Source of the DNA: Rickettsia endosymbiont of Ceutorhynchus obstrictus
GTDB lineage: Bacteria; Pseudomonadota; Alphaproteobacteria; Rickettsiales; Rickettsiaceae
Assembly: GCF_964026565.1 (NCBI RefSeq)
Contig: NZ_OZ032162.1
Coordinates: 1,426,001 to 1,490,000, forward strand
Direction of reading: 5' to 3'
DNA: 64,000 nucleotides
This document shows positions 35,489-43,273 of the stretch, piece after piece. Numbering within the stretch: position 1 is the stretch's first letter; the number at the start of each line of letters is the position of its first letter. The notes beneath the pieces are model-generated. The model was not told the DNA's origin and ran no database searches. It saw nothing but the letters and a program-made list of their open reading frames with translations. The translations under genes were made by a program, and so were the position numbers.

Positions 35489-36904
35489 TTACTTCTCCGA
35501 CGATAACGTGGAGTAAATACCGTTTTCTTTTCTAATAATATCATATTGCCTTTGGGCTATTGAATCGACAAAGTGAATATTACCGGATAAGCCGATATAA
35601 GGTTGTCGGCTTTTCATTCTATTTAAAAATCTTTCAATGGCAAATTCTTCGCCGATATAGCTAGCGGTCACCTTGCCGAGATCATAGGCTAAGGCGTGCA
35701 TAAAATTTATATGATTAATTCCGAGTTCCTTAGCTCTTTCAGGTACATTGCTATTAAGAATATTTAAAGAGCCGGTAAAATTAATATTAATATTCTCCGG
35801 ATAATCGATATCAATACGATTATCGCCGATTAAAATAGCTTTTTTATCTAAATTATGTTTTCTTATGCTGCTTGCAACTAAATTTAAATTTTTTGGATCG
35901 TCCGATAAATAAATCACCGGTTTTGCCGCATCTTCTCTTTCATTGATGATATCGACGTTATCGGAAATAATCGCTGCCGCTTTTGCTATCGATTCAGGAG
36001 TATCAAGATAAAGTTCAGTGCGTACCAAAGTCGCGCTTTTCTGAATTAATATATTTTGTATTACTTGATTAACGGTTTGAGAATGCTTTCCTTCAGGTAA
36101 GAGAGCCATAAAATCCTTATAATTATTATTACCGAAATAATTGATGATTCTAATTAACTGTTTTAAAGGCGCATGTCCGAAAACAAATAATTTTTCTTCC
36201 GCTAATGCCGGATTATTAGACATGGTGATTATAACAATGTCATTAGCTTTTGCTTTCTCGGCTATTAGCGAAGTAAAATTAGAATATAAAGGTCCAAGGA
36301 TAATCTTAGTTTTGCGCTTTACTATCTTATCCATAGCGGCAAGCACGTTTTTTTCATCCGAGCCGTCATAAGAAGTAACGTGGATATAAGATTTTACCGC
36401 ATCGCTAAGACCCATTTTAATTAAATCTTTATATTGCTTGCCGGCTACTCCATCTGCTCCGGTCGTCGGCATTAAAATTGCAATCTCAATTTCTTCTTTC
36501 ACGGATTTTGGTTTTGTTACAGGTATATCTTCCTTAAAGCTTTGACAAGCCGATAAGTAAATTAAGCAAAAAAATGATAAAGTGATTCTCAGGTTCAGTG
36601 AAGATTTCTCAAATAATCTAATTATGGTTCTTTTTTGCTGCAAATTATAAGATTTTTTTGAAATAGGAGTGCAGCTAAATTCAGAAAGGTTTAGACAAGG
36701 TGAATTTAAAGATGAGCCTGCGGAGCGTACAGAAGTATGTGAGCATAGGCGAGTTCTGAAAAATTCACTTGGATCAAGCGATCGCGATGACGCTGTAGCT
36801 ATTCCTTCAAAAATCTTATTAATCTTCGCTAAAAAATATCCTATAATATAAATTATTTGAGAAAACTTTACTGAACCTGGAAATTTTTGTTTTATACTAG
36901 CCAT
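35489..36904 (-). CDS. LpoA-like lipoprotein, periplasmic-binding fold
   Basis: Up to 471 residues. The mature part has a type I periplasmic-binding (Leu/Ile/Val-BP) fold: IAILMPTTGADGVAGKQYKD, KTKIILGPLYSNFTS, and a C-terminal PYIGLSGNIHF. A signal with lipobox LSAC (FFCLIYLSAC) precedes it, so it should be a lipoprotein. In gammaproteobacteria LpoA activates PBP1A and lies divergent from rsmI, which is exactly the context here. The N-terminal ~80 residues come from a family A RPE (36670-36797) and an inverted copy of local sequence, so the native start is uncertain; no ATG lies between the RPE and the lipobox. It may be an RPE-disrupted 5' end. Confidence 0.72.
   Translation of the reverse strand: MASIKQKFPGSVKFSQIIYIIGYFLAKINKIFEGIATASSRSLDPSEFFRTRLCSHTSVRSAGSSLNSPCLNLSEFSCTPISKKSYNLQQKRTIIRLFEKSSLNLRITLSFFCLIYLSACQSFKEDIPVTKPKSVKEEIEIAILMPTTGADGVAGKQYKDLIKMGLSDAVKSYIHVTSYDGSDEKNVLAAMDKIVKRKTKIILGPLYSNFTSLIAEKAKANDIVIITMSNNPALAEEKLFVFGHAPLKQLIRIINYFGNNNYKDFMALLPEGKHSQTVNQVIQNILIQKSATLVRTELYLDTPESIAKAAAIISDNVDIINEREDAAKPVIYLSDDPKNLNLVASSIRKHNLDKKAILIGDNRIDIDYPENININFTGSLNILNSNVPERAKELGINHINFMHALAYDLGKVTASYIGEEFAIERFLNRMKSRQPYIGLSGNIHFVDSIAQRQYDIIRKENGIYSTLSSEK
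36670..36797 (+). repeat. RPE-like repeat, family A copy 5, inside the LpoA-like frame
   Basis: It reads tgcagctaaattcag ... gacgctgta. On the minus strand it is read in frame as about 42 residues of the LpoA-like protein (for example RSAGSSLNSPCLNLSEF). Both flanks (36590-36669 and 36798-36878) are imperfect inverted copies of each other. Confidence 0.8.
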
Positions 36905-36932
36905 AAAATATTATTATAAAATTTAAAAAATT

Positions 36933-37772
36933 ATGATTTTAAGAGCAGGGCTATATATTGTTTCAACTCCTATAGGGAACTTAGAAGATATAACGTTAAG
37001 AGCATTAACAACCTTAAAAAATTCAAGCGTTATTTTGTGTGAGGATACCAGAATATCGCAAAAATTACTAGCAAAACATGGCATTCGCGTAAAATTACAA
37101 GTTTATAATGATCATAGTGATGAAAGCAATAGGAAAAATATTATGCGGCTAATTGATCAAGGGGAAATAGTAAGCCTTATTTCCGATGCCGGTACGCCTT
37201 TAATTTCCGATCCGGGGTATAAGTTAGTACGAGAATTACGTAACCTTAATTATCATCTAGAAATAGCACCCGGAGTTTCATCGCCGATTGCTGCTTTAAC
37301 TTTATCGGCTCTTCCGACCGATCGTTTTTTATTTTGCGGTTTCTTGCCTAAAACAATCGAGGGTAAAAAGAAAACTTTTAATGAATTTGCAAATCTTCGT
37401 GCTACTTTAATCTTTTTTGATACGGCAATACGGCTAATAGAGTCGTTAGTTATAGCTAAAGAAGTTTTAGGTAATAGAGAAATATGCGTAGCGCGGGAGC
37501 TGACTAAGCTTTACCAGCAAGTAAAAACAGCTCCTATTAACGAGGTAATTGAATTCTATAAAAATAATCCTTTAAAAGGTGAAATAGTTTTATTAATCTC
37601 CGGCTTAGCAGATGAAAATGATGAAAAATTAGCAAGCGATTTACAAGCTTTCATAAAACTGTCATTAGCTGAAAATTTAACCGCTAAAACAATTACCGAT
37701 CTTGCCTATGAACGATTCGGCAATAGTTACAGCAGAAAGGAAATATATAAGGAAGTGAATAAAGTGAAGTGA
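36933..37772 (+). CDS. rsmI: 16S rRNA (cytidine-1402-2'-O)-methyltransferase
   Basis: The 279-residue enzyme begins AGLYIVSTPIGNLEDITLRA, the RsmI/tetrapyrrole-methylase signature, with CEDTRISQKLL, SDAGTPLISDPGY and a final RFGNSYSRKEIY segment. It methylates the ribose of C1402 of 16S rRNA. Length fits. It is divergent from the LpoA-like gene with about 28 bp between. Confidence 0.94.
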   Translation: MILRAGLYIVSTPIGNLEDITLRALTTLKNSSVILCEDTRISQKLLAKHGIRVKLQVYNDHSDESNRKNIMRLIDQGEIVSLISDAGTPLISDPGYKLVRELRNLNYHLEIAPGVSSPIAALTLSALPTDRFLFCGFLPKTIEGKKKTFNEFANLRATLIFFDTAIRLIESLVIAKEVLGNREICVARELTKLYQQVKTAPINEVIEFYKNNPLKGEIVLLISGLADENDEKLASDLQAFIKLSLAENLTAKTITDLAYERFGNSYSRKEIYKEVNKVK

Positions 37773-37879
37773 TTATTATAATTACTACGCCCATATCTAC
37801 ATATAATTTATATTCTTGATAAACATAAAATTACGAGCTATAATTAGTACTTAATTTGATATTTATTATAGGTACAATA

Positions 37880-38131
37880 ATGGAGCATATTTATGCAAAT
37901 CTTACGGCTAGCATATCAGAATTTAAAAAAAGTCCTACCGCTTTACTAGATAAATCTAGCGGTGAACCTATTGCTTTACTAAATCACAACAAACCGACAG
38001 CTTACTTAATTCCGGCTAAGTTGTATGAACAAATAGTTGAGGTTTTAGATGACGGGTATTTACTTGAACTTGCTCAAATTCGATTGAAAGAAAAAACCAA
38101 CGCCGTTGCGGTTGATTTGAATGACTTATAA
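37880..38131 (+). CDS. Phd/YefM-family antitoxin
   Basis: The 83-residue protein begins MEHIYANLTASISEFKKSPT and has the Phd/YefM pattern: EFKKSPTALLDKSSGEPIALLNHNKPTAYLIPAKLYE. I choose ATG 37880, which has an AGGTAC-like site, over an in-frame ATG at 37856. It overlaps the downstream toxin frame by 11 bp, so this was an operon. The toxin is frameshifted, leaving a possibly orphan antitoxin. Confidence 0.82.
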   Translation: MEHIYANLTASISEFKKSPTALLDKSSGEPIALLNHNKPTAYLIPAKLYEQIVEVLDDGYLLELAQIRLKEKTNAVAVDLNDL

Positions 38132-38403
38132 GCTGGCATTTATTCCTACTGCAAAGAAGGAGGGATAAACTAGATCAGGCAATAAAAGAGCAATTTAAAA
38201 AGAAATTAGCTGAGAGGCTAAAGCATCCTCATATATTAAAAGATGCAATAAGTGGCGGTAGTAATCTATATAAAATAAAGTTAAAATCTGTAGGATATAG
38301 ATTGGTTTATGAAGTAGATGACAAACGCGTAATAATTCTTGTTTTAGCTATAGGTAAAAGAAACCGTAGCGAAGTATATAAAAAGCTATTTACTCGGATT
38401 TAA
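38121..38403 (+). pseudogene. RelE-family toxin with a frameshift
   Basis: ATG 38121 opens MTYKLAFIPTAKKEG and then stops. Reading one frame on from 38164 gives DKLDQAIKEQFKKKLAERL through HPHILKDAISGGSN, YKIKLKSVGYRLVYEV and GKRNRSEVYKKLFTRI to TAA 38401-38403. Together they form a complete RelE/ParE fold. The break is at aaggagggataaac (38158-38170), where two bases seem lost from a KEWDKLD-type codon run. The family cuts mRNA on the ribosome; this copy cannot as it stands, unless frameshifting occurs. Confidence 0.85.
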
Positions 38404-38415
38404 ATAATATTATAC

Positions 38416-38874
38416 TTATGATAGAATATGATCTAATGAAAGAACCTCCCCTGCTCTTTTTTCAAAGGCATTAATCATTTTTTCCGTTGCTTTGACAAAA
38501 TACCCCCCTATCAACTTATCTAATATAATCGATTGCATTTTAAAATCGATATTAAACTCTACTAAACTTCCTTTAACATCCGGTGAAAATTGCCATATAT
38601 TCTTTAAATATTTAAAAGGTCCGGAAATAGCTTCGACATTAATTAAATATCTTTCGCCGTCTAATATTTTACAGGTAACACTTGATTGATATTTTTCCGA
38701 AAATCCTTTTACCCGTAGCACTAACTCGGCAATAATTTGTTCATTATTTTTAGAAATAATTTTAGCAGCCGCACACCAAGGCAAAAATTTAGGATATGCT
38801 TCTACATCAAGCACTAAATAAAATAATTCGGCAGGGCTATACGGCAAGATTTTTACTTGACTGAATGAAGGCAT
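38416..38874 (-). CDS. ratA: RatA/Coq10-type START-like protein
   Basis: The 152-residue protein has the polyketide cyclase/SRPBCC fold: VKILPYSPAELFYLVLDVEAYPKFLPWC near the N-terminus and an ISGPFKYLKNIWQF segment. In alphaproteobacteria and mitochondria this family (Coq10) binds ubiquinone; in E. coli it was named RatA, a ribosome-association inhibitor. A lipid/quinone role is the better guess here. It is convergent with the RelE remnant. Confidence 0.88.
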   Translation of the reverse strand: MPSFSQVKILPYSPAELFYLVLDVEAYPKFLPWCAAAKIISKNNEQIIAELVLRVKGFSEKYQSSVTCKILDGERYLINVEAISGPFKYLKNIWQFSPDVKGSLVEFNIDFKMQSIILDKLIGGYFVKATEKMINAFEKRAGEVLSLDHILS

Positions 38875-38965
38875 AAAAAAACTCGGTTAATTTCATATAA
38901 TGAAAAATTGATAGACGAAGATCAACTTCAAAAAGTGTAAGGCAATTTTTGAAGTTCTATCTGAG

Positions 38966-39072
38966 TATAGTGAATTCAGTTGAATTTTGTGACAGGCGCG
39001 AGGAGCGAAGCCTATATATTAATAGGCGAGACGACGAGCAACGTGCTACAGCGTTCAAATCAATTTACTATA
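38966..39072. repeat. palindromic repeat of a separate type
   Basis: Imperfect inverted ends tatagtgaattcagttgaa and ttcaaatcaatttactata bound a GC-richer core (aggcgcgaggagcgaagcct, aataggcgagacgacgagca). It lies between ratA and the SDHAF4-like gene, four bases from that gene's stop. No second full copy is seen, although tttactatagtaaattgacgaagc near 51450 is related. Confidence 0.6.
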
Positions 39073-39076
39073 TATA

Positions 39077-39220
39077 CTAAAAGTCTGTTACTTTGCCCTT
39101 ATGCTGCCAATCACCGTATCTTGTAGGTTCTAACCCTTTGACTCCGCCTATTTCTTTACTGCTTTCTTTTTCTTTTGGCAAATTTTCTTGTTCTAATATA
39201 TTATCTTTTTTATTATCCAT
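39077..39220 (-). CDS. SDHAF4-like small protein (DUF1674)
   Basis: This 47-residue gene is too short for usual ORF cut-offs. It reads from ATG 39218-39220 to TAG 39077-39079 and contains SKEIGGVKGLEPTRYGDW followed by GKVTDF, the diagnostic DUF1674/SDHAF4 C-terminus. In mitochondria SDHAF4 protects the flavinylated subunit of succinate dehydrogenase; in alphaproteobacteria the role is inferred. It is divergent from rsmE with only 20 bp between. Confidence 0.88.
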   Translation of the reverse strand: MDNKKDNILEQENLPKEKESSKEIGGVKGLEPTRYGDWQHKGKVTDF

Positions 39221-39240
39221 AATTTGATATTTTTTAATTT

Positions 39241-39975
39241 ATGAAATTTTCCAATCTTAATAGAATTTATATTAATAATGCTTTAGCTGCAAATAGTAAA
39301 ATAGAATTAACGGGCAATCATGGACATTATATTAAAACAGTGCTTCGATTAAAAATACAAGATCAGTTTCGAGTTTTTAATAATGTCGACGGTGAATTTA
39401 TAGCACAAATTCATGATATCGGCAAAAATAATTTATCGATAAATATTACGAAACCGTTAAGGAAAGCGACCTTAATGTTGCCCTTAACTCTTGGGCTGGC
39501 AATAATAAAACCGGAAAAATTTTTATTAGCGATAAATATGGCGGTGCAACTCGGCGTGACTAAAATTGTGCCGTTAATTACCGAAAGATGTCAATTTAAA
39601 ATTATTAATAACGAACGATTGCTTAAATGCACTATTGAAGCGACGGAGCAATCGGAACGCCTTACCCCGCCGATTATCGAACCGGTTATTTCGCTTGAAA
39701 AATTTTTAAAAAACCATAGCAACAACCTAATATTATATGCTAATGAGTGCGAGGATAAAACTAATTCTTTGCTTAAAATCTTACCTAGCGGCTTAAATAA
39801 TATATCGGATATTTTATTTATTGTCGGACCGGAAGGAGGATTTAGTAGCGGCGAACTCAAAAAATTAGCAGCACAAGAAAACGCTAAATCCTTTAGCTTC
39901 GGCTCTCATATCTTACGAACCGAAACTGCCGTAGCCGCGGGACTCTCACAAATAGGGTTGGTGAGGAATTTTTAA
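39241..39975 (+). CDS. rsmE: 16S rRNA (uracil-1498-N3)-methyltransferase
   Basis: The 244-residue protein has the SPOUT-fold motifs of RsmE: LTGNHGHYIKTVLRLK near the N-terminus, IVPLITERCQFK, TEQSERLTPP, FIVGPEGGFSSGEL and LGSHILRTETAV-like text (FGSHILRTETAVAAGL), the knotted SAM-binding end. Length fits. It shares a short divergent promoter with the SDHAF4-like gene. Confidence 0.94.
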   Translation: MKFSNLNRIYINNALAANSKIELTGNHGHYIKTVLRLKIQDQFRVFNNVDGEFIAQIHDIGKNNLSINITKPLRKATLMLPLTLGLAIIKPEKFLLAINMAVQLGVTKIVPLITERCQFKIINNERLLKCTIEATEQSERLTPPIIEPVISLEKFLKNHSNNLILYANECEDKTNSLLKILPSGLNNISDILFIVGPEGGFSSGELKKLAAQENAKSFSFGSHILRTETAVAAGLSQIGLVRNF

Positions 39976-39993
39976 AGTTATATAATTTATTCC

Positions 39994-41187
39994 TTAAAAT
40001 TCTTTATTTCGTCGTTTGACATCAATCATGTTATTGTAGCATTCCGCAGCTTCATCAAGGCGACCGAGCTTTTCAAATACCATACCTTTTCTATCATAAA
40101 GTTTTGCATTACCCGGATCATTCATTATTAATCGATCATATTCTGCAAGCAATTCTTCATATCTTTCGGCTTTTTCTAATATATAAATTAAATCTTCCGT
40201 TAAAATCTCTGAATATGGAGTATCAAAATCTTTATTATTCCTTAAAGTTTCTAGAGCTTCATCGTATTTAGTAAGCTTACATAAAATTTTAACTTTTAAT
40301 TGTATATATATTTCTAAGTCGTATAAAGAATACTGCATAATTCCTTTATTTAAGCATATTATAGCTTCAGAATACTCACCTATTTCGTCTAGTATAACCG
40401 CTTTTTGATGATATGAATAAGCACCTCCCAACTCAATTGCTTTATCACATGCTACTAGCGCTTCTTCAAATCTGTTTAATTCCTTTAAACTTTTTGCTTG
40501 GCAGGCATAAAAATACCAATATTCGTTTGGTTTTAACTCTATAGCTTTATTAATATGCTCTAACGCTTCATTATATTTGCGTATTTCAAACAATACTTCG
40601 CTTATTTTATAATATGAATGAGCAGCAGAAGGGTATTTTGTAATGCTATTATTAAAAGCCTTTACCGCAAGATCATATTTGCCGATTTCAAATAATAGAT
40701 CACCATCTAAATGTTGCTGTTTTTTATCAAGTTCAATTGCTTTATCAACAACTTTAATTAATTCTTCTTGCTTACCATCGAGACCATTTAACGCATCAGC
40801 TTTTCTCCAATATAATTCTGCATTTTTAGGCTCAAGTGCTATTGCTTTGTCATAAAAATTTATGGCTTCTTCGTATTCTTCAAGAAAGTCATCATTTAAA
40901 ATATCTCCTATACGTTCATATGCTTTTGCACTGTCAGGATTGAGTTTAATAAGTTTTTTATAGATTTCAATAGCTTCGTATTTTTCTCCCCACATACTTA
41001 ATATTGAGGCTTTACATAAATATGACTCATTTTCATTAGGATATAGTACAATTAACCTATCATAAATTTCCATTGCTTTTTTATAATTGCCGCTTCTATG
41101 AAATTCGTCAGCTTGCTTATATAAAGCTTGATATTCTTTATTATTTATTTTTAAAAATAATTTTTTTAATTTTTGGAGCAGAGACAT
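39994..41187 (-). CDS. TPR-repeat protein
   Basis: The 397-residue protein has about ten tetratricopeptide repeats with the usual AxxYxxKAxxL/Lxxxx...NxE spacing (YKIKLNPDSAKAYERIGDI-like, KALEPKNAELYWRKADALNG-like). No catalytic domain or signal peptide is seen. I start at ATG 41187 (MSLLQKLKKLF), which has AGGA nine bases upstream; the longer frame to 41229 would overlap holB. The function is unknown; TPRs mediate protein contacts. Confidence 0.8.
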   Translation of the reverse strand: MSLLQKLKKLFLKINNKEYQALYKQADEFHRSGNYKKAMEIYDRLIVLYPNENESYLCKASILSMWGEKYEAIEIYKKLIKLNPDSAKAYERIGDILNDDFLEEYEEAINFYDKAIALEPKNAELYWRKADALNGLDGKQEELIKVVDKAIELDKKQQHLDGDLLFEIGKYDLAVKAFNNSITKYPSAAHSYYKISEVLFEIRKYNEALEHINKAIELKPNEYWYFYACQAKSLKELNRFEEALVACDKAIELGGAYSYHQKAVILDEIGEYSEAIICLNKGIMQYSLYDLEIYIQLKVKILCKLTKYDEALETLRNNKDFDTPYSEILTEDLIYILEKAERYEELLAEYDRLIMNDPGNAKLYDRKGMVFEKLGRLDEAAECYNNMIDVKRRNKEF

Positions 41188-41209
41188 TTTGAACGATCCT
41201 ATAATTATT

Positions 41210-42016
41210 TTAAACCGGCGAAAACTCACTCATCAATAAAATACAGCCGGTTCTTAAATCAAGGTCGTAATCGATAGTGTCATAGATTAAACGCTTAATT
41301 TTAGTAAATTTTTCAAGTAAATAAGAGGGAGTTTTAGTCGGTAATTTATTTAATATTTTATCTTCTAACTCCGTAAGCTCGATATTAACGCCCGAAGATT
41401 TTTTTATAATTCGATTCATTAATTGTAAAATATTATCAATAAACTCTAACCATAATTCTCTATCTTTACCGGAAAATTGATTAATGAAAGCTAGCCTAGT
41501 ATTTAAATCCGCATAATCGGCAATCGGCTTAATGAATTTTGCATATGCTTCATTACCTATAAAATATTTCGGCGATCTAATACTAATCTTAAAACATCTT
41601 GATCTTATAGTAGTAAGGATACTCGCGGCTTTTAAAGTAATTAAAAAAATATAACTATTTTTTGGGGTATCTTCTAAGATTTTAAGGCAGGAATTTGCGG
41701 CATTTAAATTCATTAAATCCGCTTGATAGATTATAGCAACCTTGTAACCGGAAATGACCGAAGTTTTATTTAAGAATTCTTGAAGCTTTCTTATCTGATC
41801 TACAGAAATATCTTTAGAATTGGTTGTAACTGAAATTTCTTTTGCTACAAAATAATAATCAGGATGATTTTCTAAAGCAATATTCTCTCCGAATATTTTT
41901 TGACGTATAAATTCTTGAACATCTTTTAAAGATTGATCTACGTCTCCGGTTTCAATAAGCCAGCTATTATAAAGTTTTTTTTGGTTGAAACTAAATTTAA
42001 GACGTTCGATTATCAT
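41210..42016 (-). CDS. holB: DNA polymerase III delta' subunit
   Basis: The 268-residue protein begins MIIERLKFSFNQKKLYNSWL at 42016 and has the clamp-loader features IDQIRKLQEFLNKTSVISG-type, KVAIIYQADLMNLNAANS, LKILEDTPKNSYIFLIT and RSRCFKI. It has no P-loop, as expected for HolB in this group. The frame is open to 42121, but those 35 codons read through a repeat and are rejected. It is followed closely by the TPR gene. Confidence 0.87.
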   Translation of the reverse strand: MIIERLKFSFNQKKLYNSWLIETGDVDQSLKDVQEFIRQKIFGENIALENHPDYYFVAKEISVTTNSKDISVDQIRKLQEFLNKTSVISGYKVAIIYQADLMNLNAANSCLKILEDTPKNSYIFLITLKAASILTTIRSRCFKISIRSPKYFIGNEAYAKFIKPIADYADLNTRLAFINQFSGKDRELWLEFIDNILQLMNRIIKKSSGVNIELTELEDKILNKLPTKTPSYLLEKFTKIKRLIYDTIDYDLDLRTGCILLMSEFSPV

Positions 42017-42596
42017 ATTTTTTGGGTATTGATGTCGGTTTAGAGAATCGTCATTGCGAGGAGGCATTGCCCGCGTGGATACCGGAATCGTCATTGCGAG
42101 CGACCAAAGGCTTTGTTGCATGGATGGTTAAAAACGCTCTCGGTGCCATTCTAGCTAAAAGCGGGCGTTGTTGCATGGCTCGAAAATTAATAAAAAAACT
42201 CGTCATTGCGAAGCCACGAAGTGGCTGCGGCAATCCAGGCTATCCCGAATGTAATGAGGGATTTAATTAGAATACTAAACAAGTTTAGTATAAAAATATG
42301 TTTAACTGGATTGCCGCGTCGGCATAAATGCCTCCTCGCAATGACGATTCCGGTAGCCATGCAACAACGCCCTAAAGGCGGGAATCCAGAAAAGTATTTA
42401 AACGAATTATATAGTAAATTTTTATATAATTTTGCTTATTTTAAGTGTTTTTTCTGGATTCCCACTTTTAGCTAGAATGACATACTATTGCTTTTATCGA
42501 GCCATGCAACAACGCCGGCTTGACCACGGCATCCAGTCTTTTTATTAAAATTTTTTCTGGATACCGTGGGAGGGGCCACGGTATGACACCGTACTT
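42017..42596. other. repeat island upstream of holB
   Basis: A family E composite with a tcattgcgaagccacgaagtgg interior lies at about 42167-42371, followed by a family B variant (about 42374-42483) and a palindromic repeat. It resembles the island at 16372-16577, in inverted form. No gene. Confidence 0.65.
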
Positions 42597-42920
42597 TTAA
42601 GAATTACTCGCTTCCTTCATTCTAGTACCAGCTCTAAAAACCGGTTGCTTATAAGCAGGGATGGTCATTTTTTCTTTTGTTTTTGGGTTACGCCCTTCAC
42701 GTGTTGCTCTATGCTGAACCACAAATGAACCGAAGCCTATTAAACTAACACCTTTACCGCGTTTAATTGCTTCAAGAATACTATCTAGAACTAAGTTAAG
42801 TGATCTTTCAGCTTCGGCTTTTGTCGGTGATTTATCCGTAGAATTTTTAGAATGTCCTAAATCAACCATTAAATTAATTAATTCTGCTTTATTCATTCCT
42901 TTATTTACTGCTTTATTCAT
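42597..42920 (-). CDS. hup: HU-like DNA-binding protein
   Basis: The 107-residue protein has the HU fold: MNKAELINLMVDL, KRGKGVSLIGFGSF and the DNA-binding arm REGRNPKTKEKMTIPAYKQP. About 16 extra residues between helix 1 and 2 (SKNSTDKSPTKAEAE) exceed the usual 90-residue HU. Two starts are possible: ATG 42920 (AGGAG 11 bases upstream) or ATG 42896. It should bind DNA without sequence preference and compact the nucleoid. Confidence 0.88.
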   Translation of the reverse strand: MNKAVNKGMNKAELINLMVDLGHSKNSTDKSPTKAEAERSLNLVLDSILEAIKRGKGVSLIGFGSFVVQHRATREGRNPKTKEKMTIPAYKQPVFRAGTRMKEASNS

Positions 42921-43273
42921 AATGAAATTAACTCCTATTTGATAATTTATAGTATTAAACCTGAAGTACTAATGATAATATATACAACTAGCTATAATAT
43001 ACATCAATACATATTTTTATTTTTAATGTATGAAAATGATTATAACAAACCGTTAATTGACTGCAAATGAGAGTTATTTGTAAAGTTTAAATATCTATGT
43101 TTATTATGTAATTTTATAAAAATATGTAACCATATTACATCAGTTTTGTCTTTCAAGCTAAATATAATTGAATAATTTTAATGGAAACATATAATCATGG
43201 GATAGTACGAACTTTATAAATATATACTTATTTGCTTAGAAAAAGTTACTCATCCCTATTTTTGGTTATATAA
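42921..43273. promoter_or_regulatory. AT-rich intergenic region between divergent hup and acrB-like genes
   Basis: This 353-bp gap has no repeats and no credible frame. It must hold promoters for both genes. I see no unambiguous -35/-10 pair or operator. Confidence 0.45.

Noticed and set aside
38416..38874. RatA as the toxin of a toxin-antitoxin pair
   Set aside because: The RatA name is historical; the Coq10-like fold and alphaproteobacterial context favour a quinone-binding role.
42051..42270. Short frames on both strands upstream of holB
   Set aside because: They translate a repeat that is nearly the inverse of the one at 16372-16577.
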